From positions 1-34,944 of the forward strand of contig JAMWBU010000009.1 of assembly GCA_023819255.1 (NCBI GenBank): a stretch of DNA of 34,944 nt, read 5' to 3'. Of this stretch, positions 14,974 to 24,634 are shown one piece after another. The position numbers were made by a program, and so were the translations under genes. Each line of letters begins with the position of its first letter. The first letter of the stretch is position 1. Origin of the DNA: Candidatus Omnitrophota bacterium. Lineage in GTDB: Bacteria > Ratteibacteria > UBA8468 > B48-G9 > DTJG01. Below the pieces are notes generated by a model that was given only the letters and a program-made list of their open reading frames with translations, did not search any database and was not told the origin of the DNA.

Positions 14974-15948
14974 ATGAGGCAAATTTCAAGATACGCATAC
15001 CCGAATACGCGAATCAGAGCGGCTCTTTCCGAATTGCTTGACGAGGATTTTTTTTCAAGAGCATCTGGCATGGATTTTTACGCATTTCTTGATGCGCTTG
15101 AAAAAACGGCATATGCAGGCTTTATAAAAAATCGCGAAACTATCACTCCAGAACAATTCGAGTCTTCCTGTACAGAATATGACAGAAAAAACATAAGAAA
15201 AATTTCATCCTTTTTTCTGTCAAAAAATGAAAAACAGATAATTTCGCTTCTTGACCGGAGATACAGCATTGAAAAATTGAAGGTCGCCCTCAGATTATGG
15301 AACAAAAAACAACCATATTATCAGCCAGCAGGCGAATTTTCAGAAATTTTGAAAGCAAAAACAATAGATGATGTAACGGAGTTGTTGAAGAATTCAGGAT
15401 ATGACCACGCTATTGAAAGAGCAAAGGAAAAGTTTGAAAAAACCGGTTCTCTTTATCCTGTAGAGATATCCATAGACAGACAGTATTTTGAGCAATTACA
15501 TAAAGCAATAGATAAACTTTCTGCCGCTGACAGTCCCATTGCGACCAGTATTATCGGAGCAGAAATAGACAGGGAAAATCTCCTGTGGCTTGCAAGAATA
15601 AGGTTATATTATCAGGGGAAGGTACCCGTTGAACTATCAGGATTTATTCCTGGCGGAGCGCACCTTTCTGAAAATGATTTGAAAAAATTGATGAACCAGG
15701 ATATGCCTTCAGGCGATTTGAGAATATCTTTTCATTATACTGAGATTATTGAACATCTGCCTGAAAAGATTTCTGAAATAGACACTATTCTTGAAGGTGT
15801 CATAATACGCCAGATTAGAAAAGCGCTTGTTCAAACACCTTTTTCTATCGGAATTCCACTCGGATATATCTTTCTTAAACTGAGGGAAACGAAACGTATT
15901 GTAAGTATCTTTATGTCAAAGTATCTTGAAACGAAAATTTATCAATAG
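14974..15948 (+). CDS. ntpC: V-type ATP synthase subunit C (AC39 family)
   Basis: A 324-residue helical protein that links the central rotor to the proteolipid ring. The N-terminus RYAYPNTRIRAALSELL matches the usual start of the family (YxYANARVRAL). Family patterns LLWLARIRLYY, PVELSGFIPGG and FSIGIPLGYIFLKLRE follow. I chose the ATG at 14974, directly after the stop of subunit H; the longer TTG start at 14935 would overlap H by 38 bases and precede the conserved start. The gene sits between H and I, whereas in Enterococcus and Thermus it follows subunit E. Confidence 0.88.
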   Translation: MRQISRYAYPNTRIRAALSELLDEDFFSRASGMDFYAFLDALEKTAYAGFIKNRETITPEQFESSCTEYDRKNIRKISSFFLSKNEKQIISLLDRRYSIEKLKVALRLWNKKQPYYQPAGEFSEILKAKTIDDVTELLKNSGYDHAIERAKEKFEKTGSLYPVEISIDRQYFEQLHKAIDKLSAADSPIATSIIGAEIDRENLLWLARIRLYYQGKVPVELSGFIPGGAHLSENDLKKLMNQDMPSGDLRISFHYTEIIEHLPEKISEIDTILEGVIIRQIRKALVQTPFSIGIPLGYIFLKLRETKRIVSIFMSKYLETKIYQ

Positions 15949-15955
15949 GGACAAG

Positions 15956-17860
15956 ATGTTGCCGGAAAAACTTATTCTTTTGAATGCGGTGGTCAGGAAA
16001 AGTAAAGCCAGCAACATTATTGCAAAACTGCTTAACGCTGGCTTTTTTCATCCTTACGATGCGTCATCGATACCCGGGATGGATGAAAATATTCGTCTGT
16101 GGCAAAGCGCGACTGCTGAAAAATGGAAAAACATTGAAAAAAGATTCAATTTCATTGTCAGTGAAACTAAATTTTCTTTTTCCACCCGGTCAACGCCGAT
16201 CAGTTTTGTTGAGGCTGAAACATTTCTTTCTACAATAGAAGAAACTCTCAATCCGCTTCTTGAAGAAAAACACAGAATTCAGCAGGAAATCTCTCATTTG
16301 CAGGACTTTCTTGAAAAAAAACCCGTGTATATGCCTTTTATTTCTGATAGTTTTACCTTTATTCACACGGAAATTGGAGAAATAAAAGCAGGCATTCTTT
16401 CAATCCTTGAAAATATGCTCGAGACCATTCCTCATCTCCTTATACCGGGCGCAGAGAACAATGGATACTTGATTGTTGGAGTTGTTGTTCTTAAAAAGGA
16501 CATATCTATCTTTGAAAGAATAAAAAAAGAGGTTGGCTGGTCTCCAGCTCCTTCTGATATTTTAATTAGCGATACCACCGTTGAACAATACAGGGAACAA
16601 ATAACAACAAAAAAGACAGAACTTGAAAAAAACACTGCGATGATTAATCAGTTTATCGAAAAAAACAGGGATACACTGGAAAAAATATCTACTTCTCTTG
16701 AAATATATCAGAAAATTTCCATCGCCGGAAAACACACAGCAAGCACTGAAACAACAATAATCATTTCAGGATGGATTCCTGAAAATCAAAAACAGTCGGC
16801 AATAGAGATTATACGAAAAACAGACCCTTTATCTTATTGCAGGTGCGTGGTAGCAGAAAAAACAGGAATACCTCTGGAGCAAATACCTGTTAAATTGAAA
16901 AACAATAGATTTTTCAAGCCATTTGAACTTATAGTTAAAACATATGGACTACCTGTTTATGGAATGCTTGACCCCACAGCCTTTGTAGCATTTTCTTTTC
17001 TTCTAATGTTTGGCGCAATGTTTGGAGACATAGGGCATGGCGCCATTTTTGTTCTTCTTGGGCTTTTGATGCTGTGGAAATCCGGCCCGGGCATAAAACA
17101 AGCAGGACATTTAGCCACATATGCTGGCATCTCTTCAATGATATTCGGGTTTTTGTATGGAAGTTTCTTTGGCATTGAGTTTCATCCTTTCTGGATAAAC
17201 CCGATGGAAAACATTTCTTCAATCTTTCGCACATGCATAATATTTGGAGGTTTAATCTTATCAGCAGGAATTATTTTTAATATCGCAAATCGCATTCTCA
17301 ACAGAGACACAACAGGATTTCTTTTCGACAAGGCAGGGCTATTTTCTGGACTTATTTTCTGGTCAGGCGCAGGTATTGCCGCGCTTTATTTTTCGAAAGC
17401 CGAGAGCGTTTTTATAAAAATCTTCGCTGCGGTTTTCGCTTTATGCATTTTTGCTATTTTTTCAAGGCGTGTTTTTGAATCACTAAGGCATAAAGAAGGA
17501 ATTCTGGTTGGTTTTATCGAAGGCGGCCTTGAAATCTTTGAGATAATGCTCGGTTATGTTGCCAATACAGTTTCGTTTATTCGTATAGCTGCCTTTGCCC
17601 TCAATCATTTTGGTTTCTTTATGACAATCTTTGCTATTTCAGATATGTTGAAAAGAGCACAAATGAACTGGTTATCCTGGGTATCCATAATATTTGGAAA
17701 TATTCTTGTTATAGGTCTGGAAGGTCTTGTTGTGATGATCCAGTCGCTTCGTTTGAATTATTACGAGTTTTTCTCCAGATTTTTTGTCGCAGGCAAAACC
17801 GCTTATCAACCGCTTGTTTTGAAAAGTTTCAGTGAAAAGATTGAAGAGTACTTAACATAA
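15956..17860 (+). CDS. ntpI: V-type ATP synthase subunit I (a-type membrane subunit)
   Basis: A 634-residue subunit whose membrane half forms the ion half-channels against the proteolipid ring. Residues 1-330 are the cytoplasmic arm with long coiled coils (EEKHRIQQEISHLQDFLE; KKTELEKNTAMINQFIEKNR). From about 335 there are seven or more membrane helices: LMFGAMFGDIGHGAIFVLLG, LGYVANTVSFIRIAAFALNH and others. Arg543 in SFIRIAAF is the essential channel arginine. I chose the ATG at 15956 after an AGGG site; the TTG at 15926 would overlap subunit C. The length is normal. Confidence 0.93.
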   Translation: MLPEKLILLNAVVRKSKASNIIAKLLNAGFFHPYDASSIPGMDENIRLWQSATAEKWKNIEKRFNFIVSETKFSFSTRSTPISFVEAETFLSTIEETLNPLLEEKHRIQQEISHLQDFLEKKPVYMPFISDSFTFIHTEIGEIKAGILSILENMLETIPHLLIPGAENNGYLIVGVVVLKKDISIFERIKKEVGWSPAPSDILISDTTVEQYREQITTKKTELEKNTAMINQFIEKNRDTLEKISTSLEIYQKISIAGKHTASTETTIIISGWIPENQKQSAIEIIRKTDPLSYCRCVVAEKTGIPLEQIPVKLKNNRFFKPFELIVKTYGLPVYGMLDPTAFVAFSFLLMFGAMFGDIGHGAIFVLLGLLMLWKSGPGIKQAGHLATYAGISSMIFGFLYGSFFGIEFHPFWINPMENISSIFRTCIIFGGLILSAGIIFNIANRILNRDTTGFLFDKAGLFSGLIFWSGAGIAALYFSKAESVFIKIFAAVFALCIFAIFSRRVFESLRHKEGILVGFIEGGLEIFEIMLGYVANTVSFIRIAAFALNHFGFFMTIFAISDMLKRAQMNWLSWVSIIFGNILVIGLEGLVVMIQSLRLNYYEFFSRFFVAGKTAYQPLVLKSFSEKIEEYLT

Positions 17861-17873
17861 AAGGAGGCGTTAG

Positions 17874-18197
17874 ATGAAATTTTTTGAAAAGGTTTTTGGA
17901 AAATTTTTGCAGGTTGCGCTGGCACTTATGGCTTTCGCTTTTACCTTTGTGTGGGCGCAAACTACAGGCACTGATCCCGCCAATGTTGGTAAAGCATTCT
18001 ACGCCGCGGCTCTTTCAACAGGACTTGCAGCAATTGCCGCAGGAATAGCCGTTGCTTATGTTGGAACAGCTGCGGTTGGCGCGCTTGCAGAAAAACCAGA
18101 GCTTACAGGAAGGGTTTTGATTTTTGTCGGGCTCGCTGAGGGAATTGCGATTTACGGGCTTATCACGGCAATAATGATCCTTGCAAGGGTGCAATAA
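17874..18197 (+). CDS. ntpK: V-type ATP synthase subunit K (proteolipid c-ring)
   Basis: A 107-residue proteolipid with a strong AAAGGAGG ribosome site. Residues 1-29 look like a signal-peptide or extra helix (LALMAFAFTFVWAQ), as in the Thermus subunit. One two-helix hairpin follows (about 43-71 and 80-104), joined by the loop AEKPELTGR. The ion carboxylate is Glu89 in GLAEGIAIYG. Aligned without gaps to the Na+ c-subunit of Ilyobacter, the Na+ ligands Gln32, Ser66 and Thr67 become Val, Gly and Ile. That argues for H+ rather than Na+ as the coupling ion. Confidence 0.92.
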   Translation: MKFFEKVFGKFLQVALALMAFAFTFVWAQTTGTDPANVGKAFYAAALSTGLAAIAAGIAVAYVGTAAVGALAEKPELTGRVLIFVGLAEGIAIYGLITAIMILARVQ

Positions 18198-18200
18198 TTT

Positions 18201-18485
18201 ATGAAATTCTATTGTATTGCTGATTTTGATAGTTCCGCTGCTTTCAAACTGGCTAATATCTCAACCTTTGAGGTTGGAAGTAAACTGGAGGCAATTGATG
18301 CCTTTACAAAAACTACCGGCTTTGAGGACGCGGGAATAATTATTGTAACGGATAAGGTTGCCTCTTTGATAAGAGATGAAATAAACAAATTTACATTAAG
18401 AAATACAAAGCCATTGATTCTGGAAATACCGTCATACGCAAGTGTTATGATTTCTGAACGGGAACAAAATGGAAAAAAATTATGA
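18201..18485 (+). CDS. ntpG: V-type ATP synthase subunit F
   Basis: A 94-residue protein of the subunit F family (NtpG in Enterococcus), part of the central rotor with D. The N-terminal IADFDSSAAFKLANI replaces the usual GDxxTxxGFRLAG. GIIIVTDKVASLIRDEIN and LILEIPS are typical of the family. It begins 3 bases after subunit K and overlaps the start of subunit E by 17 bases. Confidence 0.9.
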   Translation: MKFYCIADFDSSAAFKLANISTFEVGSKLEAIDAFTKTTGFEDAGIIIVTDKVASLIRDEINKFTLRNTKPLILEIPSYASVMISEREQNGKKL

Positions 18486-19101
18486 TGAATCGTCCGCCAG
18501 CAGGCTAATATCTGAAATTGAAAGAGCCGCGGCGACAAAAATTGACGAGGTTGTTCGGCAGGCGAAATCAAAAGCCGAAGAAATTCTGGATAATGCAAGA
18601 AAGTCGGCTGAAGAAACTCTTATAATAGAAAAAGAAAAAGCCCAACAATTAATATCAATAATGAGGCAAAGAGCAGAAGCCGCAATTAAAATGGAACTGA
18701 AAAAAATGCAGCTTGAATCAAAAAAAGAATTTGCTGAAGCCGTTATTGAAAAGGTCAAAGAAAAGGCAAAGAATTTCAGAAATGACCCGGAATACAAGAA
18801 TTTCCTGAAAAATGCTGTGCTTGAAAGCGTGGCAGTGATTGATTTGCCTGATATAATCATTAAATTTGCCCCTTCTGACGCACAATATTTTAATCCTGAT
18901 TTTGAAAAAGAGATTGCAGAAATCTGCAAAAGGGATTTGAAAAAGAATGTATCGTTAACCTTTGTTAAATCTGATTTTAATGATGTCGGCGTCATCGGTG
19001 CTTCAAAAGATGGCTTTATAATGTATGACAATACATTTTCTGCGAGATTGCAACGACTTTATGATACAGTTTATTCTGAACTTGTTGGAGAAGAAATTTA
19101 A
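18469..19101 (+). CDS. ntpE: V-type ATP synthase subunit E (peripheral stalk)
   Basis: A 210-residue protein with a long N-terminal coiled coil (about 10-110: KAEEILDNARKSAEETL, MRQRAEAAIKMELKK) and a C-terminal globular domain ending DGFIMYDNTFSARLQRLYDTV. That ending matches the conserved GGxxxxDGxxxxDNTxexRL pattern of the family; the first Gly pair reads GVIGAS here. It pairs with subunit H in the stator. The stop and the start of subunit A share one base (TAATG). It is placed after F rather than before C as in Enterococcus. Confidence 0.92.
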   Translation: MEKNYDESSASRLISEIERAAATKIDEVVRQAKSKAEEILDNARKSAEETLIIEKEKAQQLISIMRQRAEAAIKMELKKMQLESKKEFAEAVIEKVKEKAKNFRNDPEYKNFLKNAVLESVAVIDLPDIIIKFAPSDAQYFNPDFEKEIAEICKRDLKKNVSLTFVKSDFNDVGVIGASKDGFIMYDNTFSARLQRLYDTVYSELVGEEI

Positions 19102-20858
19102 TGGCAGAAAAAATAGGTACGATAATAAGAGTAAATGGTCCTGTGGTTCAGATAAGGTGCAATGAGGATATCAGGATTCTTGATATGGTTGAGGTTGGCC
19201 AGTTTCACCTTGTCGGCGAGGTCGTAAGATTAAAAGGAGATGTTGCATATGTTCAGGTTTACGAAGACACAACATCATTAAAGGCACAGGATCCTGTTTA
19301 TTCAGATAAAATACCCCTTTCCCTTGAACTCGGTCCAGGCCTGATTGGTAATATTTTTGATGGCATTCAGAGACCTCTCGAAAAAATAAAAGCGCAGGAG
19401 GGAGATTTTATATCAAGGGGAATACATATCTCAGCTCTCGATAAAGAGAAAAAATGGCACTTTAAACCATTGAGAAAAATCGGAGAAAAAATTGGTCCAG
19501 GAGATATTATTGGCGAGGTGCAGGAAACAACCCTGGTGAAGCATAAGATTTTAGTGCCGCCATACATACCTGCTGGAATTCTCTTTTCTGTCAAAGAAGA
19601 GGGCGATTATGATATCGAACAAACAATGGCTGAAATTGAGTCAAACGGAAATATTCATTCTGTAAGGATGTACCACAGATGGCCTGTTAGAAAAAACCGT
19701 CCATACAATCAGAAGATAGATGTAAACACTCCACTTATTACAGGCCAGCGAGTTATAGACACATTGTTTCCTGTGGCAAAAGGTGGATGCGTCGCTGTGC
19801 CAGGCGGTTTTGGAACAGGCAAAACAGTAGTTCAGCATCAACTCGCAAAGTGGTCTGACGCGGATATTGTTGTTTTTGTTGGATGTGGAGAGCGCGGCAA
19901 TGAAATGACCGATGTTCTGGCAAATTTTACAAAGCTGGTGGACCCGAGAACAGGAAAACTCTTGCTTGAAAGAACGGTCTTCATAGCAAACACATCAAAT
20001 ATGCCTGTCGCGGCAAGGGAGGCGAGTATTTATACTGGAATTACCATCGCTGAATATTTCAGGGATATGGGGTATCAGGTTGCTCTAATGGCTGATTCAA
20101 CCTCGCGCTGGGCTGAAGCGCTAAGGGAATTGTCTGGAAGAATGGAAGAAATACCTCTTGAAGAAGGTTTTCCCGGGTATCTTCCTTCAAGGCTTGCAGA
20201 GTTTTATGAAAGGGCAGGAAGAGTTATAAATCTTAATGGAAGCACAGGTTCCATTACTGTTATTGCTTCTGTTTCTCCGCAGGGCGGAGATTTTTCCGAG
20301 CCAGTAACTTCCCATACAAAACGATTCATTCGCTGTTTCTGGGCTCTTGACAGGGACCTCGCATATTCAAGACATTATCCCGCGATAAGCTGGATTGATA
20401 GCTACTCTGAATATGTGGATGATATAAAACTCTGGTGGGATGCTCACACTGATGGCAATTGGATTGGATACAGAAATGAAATACTCGACCTTCTTCAAAA
20501 GGAACAGAGACTGCAGCAGATTGTAAAACTTATTGGACCTGATGTTCTTCCAAACACGCAGAAAATTATTCTTGAAACCTGCCTTTTATTCAAGAATGCT
20601 TTCCTTCAACAGAGCGCCTTTGATGAAATTGATACTTTTTGTTCGGCGAGAAAGCAATTTCTGATGTTTAAAGCGATAATTACATTCCATAGAAAGGCAG
20701 AAGAATTGATAAAACAGGGTATCGATATTGATGAATTGAGAGAAAGCGATGTCTATCGAGGCATCGTGAGAATGAAAAGCTACAGTGAGGAAACACTCAG
20801 CGAGCTTGAAAAATTTGTAGATTCAATGGAACAACAGATGGAGAAATTACTGAAATGA
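19101..20858 (+). CDS. ntpA: V-type ATP synthase catalytic subunit A
   Basis: A 585-residue catalytic subunit. It has Walker A GGFGTGKT (235-242), GCGERGNEM (261-269) and [14 protein letters not shown]. The A-specific non-homologous region lies near 110-200 ([22 protein letters not shown]). The C-terminal helical domain includes [17 protein letters not shown]. The length is typical and all catalytic motifs look intact. It overlaps subunit B by four bases. No intein or frameshift is seen. Confidence 0.97.
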   Translation: MAEKIGTIIRVNGPVVQIRCNEDIRILDMVEVGQFHLVGEVVRLKGDVAYVQVYEDTTSLKAQDPVYSDKIPLSLELGPGLIGNIFDGIQRPLEKIKAQEGDFISRGIHISALDKEKKWHFKPLRKIGEKIGPGDIIGEVQETTLVKHKILVPPYIPAGILFSVKEEGDYDIEQTMAEIESNGNIHSVRMYHRWPVRKNRPYNQKIDVNTPLITGQRVIDTLFPVAKGGCVAVPGGFGTGKTVVQHQLAKWSDADIVVFVGCGERGNEMTDVLANFTKLVDPRTGKLLLERTVFIANTSNMPVAAREASIYTGITIAEYFRDMGYQVALMADSTSRWAEALRELSGRMEEIPLEEGFPGYLPSRLAEFYERAGRVINLNGSTGSITVIASVSPQGGDFSEPVTSHTKRFIRCFWALDRDLAYSRHYPAISWIDSYSEYVDDIKLWWDAHTDGNWIGYRNEILDLLQKEQRLQQIVKLIGPDVLPNTQKIILETCLLFKNAFLQQSAFDEIDTFCSARKQFLMFKAIITFHRKAEELIKQGIDIDELRESDVYRGIVRMKSYSEETLSELEKFVDSMEQQMEKLLK

Positions 20859-22237
20859 ATATGTATAATCTTCGCCAGTACACAGTACTTGATGAAATTG
20901 CGGGGCAGCTTTTTGTGATAAGAAACATTCATAATGTCGGATACAATGAGATTGTGGAAATTACAGAAGAAAATGGAAAAATAAGGACTGGAATAACTCT
21001 CGAGGTTGGCGAGGGGTATGCCATAGTGCAGGTTCTTGGTGGAACAACAGGGTTGGCTCTGAAAAATTGCAGGGTAAGATTCAAAGGCGAACCCCTAAAA
21101 TTTGGAGTGTCCCAGCAGATGCTTGGCAGAATTTTTGATGGACTGGGAAACCCTCTTGATGGACTGCCAGAGCCTATCGCTGAAGAAAAAATGAATGTCA
21201 ATGGCATAGCAATAAATCCATCAGCGCGGGATTATCCTGAAAATATCATAGAAACTGGGATTTCTACCATTGATGTAATGAATACTCTTATTAGAGGGCA
21301 GAAACTTCCGTTTTTTTCAGGCAGCGGACTGCCACACGATATGATTGCGGCGCAGATTGTGAGGCAGGCTCGCGTTGAAGGAGAAGGTTTTTGCATTGTA
21401 TTTGCCGGCATGGGAGTGAAATACGACACCGCGAGGTTTTTCATAAGAAGTTTTGAAGAAACAGGAGTTCTTGATAATGTGATAATGTTTCTTTCTCTGG
21501 CTGATAGCCCGTCTCTTACAAGATTGATGACACCAAGATTTGCGCTTACCGCGGCTGAATTTCTCGCTTTTGAAAAAGATATGCATGTGCTTGTTTTGCT
21601 CACTGATATGTCAAACTACTGCGAGGCATTGAGAGAACTGTCCACAATGAGAGGAGAGATACCGGCAAGAAAAGGATATCCAGGCTATCTTTACAGCGAC
21701 CTTGCCAGCATATATGAAAGAGCAGGAAGGATAAAGAACAAAAAAGGTTCAATCACACAGATACCAATCCTGACGATGCCAAACGATGACATCACACATC
21801 CAATTCCTGATCTTACCGGTTATATTACTGAAGGACAGATTGTGCTTGACAGGGAGCTTCACTCAAGGGGAATATATCCGCCGATATCGGTTCTCCCGTC
21901 TCTTTCTCGACTTATGAAAGATAACATCGGTTCAGGAAAAACCAGAGAAGACCATCCGTCGCTTGCTTCTCAGCTTTTTGCGTCATACGCAAGAACCAGG
22001 GACATCAAAGCAATTGCTTCTATAATTGGAGAAGAAGAGATTTCTTCCCTTGATAGATTGTATCTTAAATTCGGCGAGATTTTTGAGACAAAGTTTGTAA
22101 ATCAGTCGTATAATGAGAGAAGGACGCTTAACCAGAGCCTTGAACTGGGCTGGGATATTATTTCAAATCTTCCTGAAGAAGAACTGATAAGAATAAGCCA
22201 GCAGCAGATTAAACAGAGATACAGACACAAAAAATGA
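20855..22237 (+). CDS. ntpB: V-type ATP synthase regulatory subunit B
   Basis: A 460-residue non-catalytic nucleotide-binding subunit: [85 protein letters not shown] and [11 protein letters not shown]. The degenerate P-loop SGSGLPHD is normal for B subunits. It has 4-base overlaps with both A and D. Confidence 0.97.
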   Translation: MNMYNLRQYTVLDEIAGQLFVIRNIHNVGYNEIVEITEENGKIRTGITLEVGEGYAIVQVLGGTTGLALKNCRVRFKGEPLKFGVSQQMLGRIFDGLGNPLDGLPEPIAEEKMNVNGIAINPSARDYPENIIETGISTIDVMNTLIRGQKLPFFSGSGLPHDMIAAQIVRQARVEGEGFCIVFAGMGVKYDTARFFIRSFEETGVLDNVIMFLSLADSPSLTRLMTPRFALTAAEFLAFEKDMHVLVLLTDMSNYCEALRELSTMRGEIPARKGYPGYLYSDLASIYERAGRIKNKKGSITQIPILTMPNDDITHPIPDLTGYITEGQIVLDRELHSRGIYPPISVLPSLSRLMKDNIGSGKTREDHPSLASQLFASYARTRDIKAIASIIGEEEISSLDRLYLKFGEIFETKFVNQSYNERRTLNQSLELGWDIISNLPEEELIRISQQQIKQRYRHKK

Positions 22238-22860
22238 TTGTTAAAATTCCTGCGACAAAGACGAATCTTTTGAAGACAAAAAGGACACTTGCTCTTTGCA
22301 AAGAAGGCCACCAGCTTCTGGACGAAAAAAGAAAAATTTTGCTAATGGAAATCTCTTCGGTTACAGTTGTTGTCGAAAAAATTAAAAAAGATGTGGATGA
22401 CCTGCTCAATAATGCGTATAAGGCTCTTTCAAAAGCCCTTGTATCAATGGGAAAAACCAACATCGAGCGAATTTCTGCAGCTATTGCCACAGAGATCGAT
22501 CTTGACCTTTCAGAAAAGAAAATTATGGGCGCACTTACTCCGGTTGTTTCTCTGAATATAAAAGAAAATCCACCATATTTCAGCCCTCTTGGAGTCAGTC
22601 ATTTTGTTGATGAAACAATTACCCTTATGAAGGAAACATTAAGACAAATCGCGCTCCTTGCAGAGAAAAAAATTACACTTATGCGGTTAGAAAATGAATT
22701 TCAGAGAACAACCAAAAAAGTGAATGCTCTTGAAAAAATTCATATTCCGTATTATAGTGAAGTCGCAAGAATTATTGCGGAAAGGCTTGACGAAGAATCG
22801 CGAGAAGCATTTGCGACATTGAAGGAAATAAAAAAGAAGCTTGCTAAAAAGGAGAAATAG
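22234..22860 (+). CDS. ntpD: V-type ATP synthase subunit D (central rotor)
   Basis: A 208-residue helical rotor shaft. The N-terminus [24 protein letters not shown] and the late motif [16 protein letters not shown] match the family (TxxxLxxLKxxLxxAxxGxxLL and TRRRVNALExxxIP). The middle of the protein is hydrophobic-helical, as expected inside the A3B3 ring. It overlaps B by four bases, and the Usp gene begins immediately after its stop. Confidence 0.95.
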   Translation: MIVKIPATKTNLLKTKRTLALCKEGHQLLDEKRKILLMEISSVTVVVEKIKKDVDDLLNNAYKALSKALVSMGKTNIERISAAIATEIDLDLSEKKIMGALTPVVSLNIKENPPYFSPLGVSHFVDETITLMKETLRQIALLAEKKITLMRLENEFQRTTKKVNALEKIHIPYYSEVARIIAERLDEESREAFATLKEIKKKLAKKEK

Positions 22861-23310
22861 ATGTCGTTTATCAAGCATATCATTGTCGCCTGCACTGTGG
22901 ACAGTGTTTCGTCATACACTGTGAGGTATGCCATAGAACTTGCCCGAATTTTAAATGCGAAACTTACCATCCTTCATATTGTTGACAGCTCAAGGTTGAG
23001 CGAGCTCATCAAGATCGGACTGTTTAAAGAAAATGAAAGGAAGAATATCGAGCAGGACCTCGAAAAAGAAGGGAAAATGTTTGTTGAAAGATTCCAGGCG
23101 ATAGCAAAGGAAAAAGGCGTTGATTGCGATATTCGCGTTATGTGGGGAACAGTGCATAAACAGATTGCCCGGGTTGTAACAGAAACCGATGCAAATCTTC
23201 TGATCATTGGCGGAAGTCCTTATTCTTGCGAGGGCGGGAAAAACACCACCGGAGAGATGATTCTTATCGAAGCGCCCTGCCCTGTGCTCGTTGTTAAGAA
23301 ACATAGCTGA
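22861..23310 (+). CDS. Universal stress protein, single domain
   Basis: A 149-residue UspA-type alpha/beta protein (KHIIVACTVDSVSSYTVRYAIELARIL; LTILHIVDSS; ANLLIIGGSP; APCPVLVVKK). The usual ATP loop G-x2-G-x9-G-S is replaced by GGSPYSCEGGKNTTGEMIL, so nucleotide binding is doubtful. Its ATG directly abuts the subunit D stop, so it is co-transcribed with the ATPase and may tie ATPase function to energy stress. It is distinct from the tandem Usp in the ars island. The 145 bases after it show no convincing terminator. Confidence 0.85.
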   Translation: MSFIKHIIVACTVDSVSSYTVRYAIELARILNAKLTILHIVDSSRLSELIKIGLFKENERKNIEQDLEKEGKMFVERFQAIAKEKGVDCDIRVMWGTVHKQIARVVTETDANLLIIGGSPYSCEGGKNTTGEMILIEAPCPVLVVKKHS

Positions 23311-23455
23311 TATCAATTCGAGGTCAAACTCCTATTTTTGAAATATCCTTTTTCCCGCATTCCAGTGTTTACATATTCATTGAAAAAGACAGTATGAAAA
23401 AAAATTATGAATTGAACATAGCCGTGGATTACTGCATTTTGTTCTGTAAAATTAT

Positions 23456-24634
23456 CTAAAATTCAGGAAAATTGTTATTGTGCTGATCAGATATCGCCTG
23501 GCACTCAATCTCAACCAGCCAACCAGGCCTGCATACTTTCGACCAGGTCACAAGACAGGGAATGTTTCCAAACCTATTTTTCATTTCTTGCCTTATAACG
23601 CCAGCATCAGTTATATCTCTTACATACACAATGAAAACGCAAACATTTTCAAAATTCGCGCCTGCCTGTTTCAGAAGAACTTCTATGTTTTTCAATGTAT
23701 GGTCAAACTGTTTTATCAGATTGCCTTGGTGAACTATCTCGCCTTTGTTGTTTATGCTCGCTGTGCCTGATATCAGGATGTGTCTGCGATCACTGTAATG
23801 TATCACAGTTCCTCTTTCAAAGGTTACTCCGTAGACATAAGTGGGACTTATGTATTCGGGAGCCACAAGAAACTGCACTTGTTTTTGTTCAATCCCGAAA
23901 ATTGAATAAGCATCCATTGAAATTTTTGCCCTGACATCCGTGGATGCTCCTTCAACACCGGTACTTGCAACAAAATGCGTTTCGCTCGTCAGCCCGTTTT
24001 CAGCGAAAATTTTTTTTCTGGCTTCCACAAATTCTTTGTAATTGGTGTCAATATCCTGAACAAAAAACCAGGTGCGGATAAGGTTTTCTGAAATCCTCAT
24101 TTTTCTTTTTTCGCAAATATTTTTGTATTTCAAAAGAACGCCTTCTGTCTGCTGATAAACGGTTTTCCATTCAGGACAGGCAATGTTGGTATCCCAGAAA
24201 TGAATCGTTTTGCGCCTTGCTAAACCATTATCGCTGAAATTCAACGAACCGCCATCAAAGATGTGATACGCCCACATCGCAATTTTTGCATCAGGTCCAG
24301 GGGGTTGAGAAATAATAGAAGTTGCACAATTATTCTGCGCCTCGTTTAAAAGGGAATGAGTTTTAATGTACTGATGTTGATTTGCGAGATCGCTAAAGAA
24401 AAACCTTCTGAAAACACAGGAATCCAACTTAAGATTCAATTTCTCAAGAAGTTTTTTATAGGACTCCTGAATCCATTCAATCTGGTTTGAAATGCAGTCA
24501 TATTTTTCTGGAACAATTGTAATATGATACTCGTTAACTCCGCTCCTGCCGCAAAAACCAGAATAAGCGACAGATACTTTCGCGCCAGAAGATTGAAACG
24601 CATTTTTAACAACTAACCCAACTTTCTCATTCAT
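23456..24634 (-). CDS. Two-domain RidA/YjgF-like protein with chorismatase-like architecture
   Basis: A 392-residue protein. The C-terminal domain (about 265-385) is RidA-like: RRHILISGTASINNKGEIVH, QFDHTLKNIEVLLKQAGANF, and VTWSKVCRPGWLVEIECQA, where Arg and Glu correspond to the substrate site. The N-terminal half looks like a diverged second copy (FRRFFFSDLANQ, ETHFVASTG). Two such domains with a GTASI motif are also found in chorismatases such as FkbO. No signal peptide is visible. It overlaps the PPC gene by eight bases at the end of a planctomycete-type export operon, an odd partner for cytoplasmic imine or chorismate chemistry. The substrate is unknown. Confidence 0.7.
   Translation of the reverse strand: MNEKVGLVVKNAFQSSGAKVSVAYSGFCGRSGVNEYHITIVPEKYDCISNQIEWIQESYKKLLEKLNLKLDSCVFRRFFFSDLANQHQYIKTHSLLNEAQNNCATSIISQPPGPDAKIAMWAYHIFDGGSLNFSDNGLARRKTIHFWDTNIACPEWKTVYQQTEGVLLKYKNICEKRKMRISENLIRTWFFVQDIDTNYKEFVEARKKIFAENGLTSETHFVASTGVEGASTDVRAKISMDAYSIFGIEQKQVQFLVAPEYISPTYVYGVTFERGTVIHYSDRRHILISGTASINNKGEIVHQGNLIKQFDHTLKNIEVLLKQAGANFENVCVFIVYVRDITDAGVIRQEMKNRFGNIPCLVTWSKVCRPGWLVEIECQAISDQHNNNFPEF

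Noticed and set aside
18480..19031. 183-residue open frame antisense to V-ATPase subunit E
   Set aside because: Complement of a coiled-coil gene; Ser/Phe-rich composition typical of an antisense shadow.
21300..21350. Missing P-loop in V-ATPase subunit B as a possible defect
   Set aside because: The non-catalytic B subunits of this family normally have a degenerate P-loop.
23320..23345. Small GAG/CTC hairpin followed by a T run after the Usp gene
   Set aside because: Only three paired bases in the stem; not a credible terminator.
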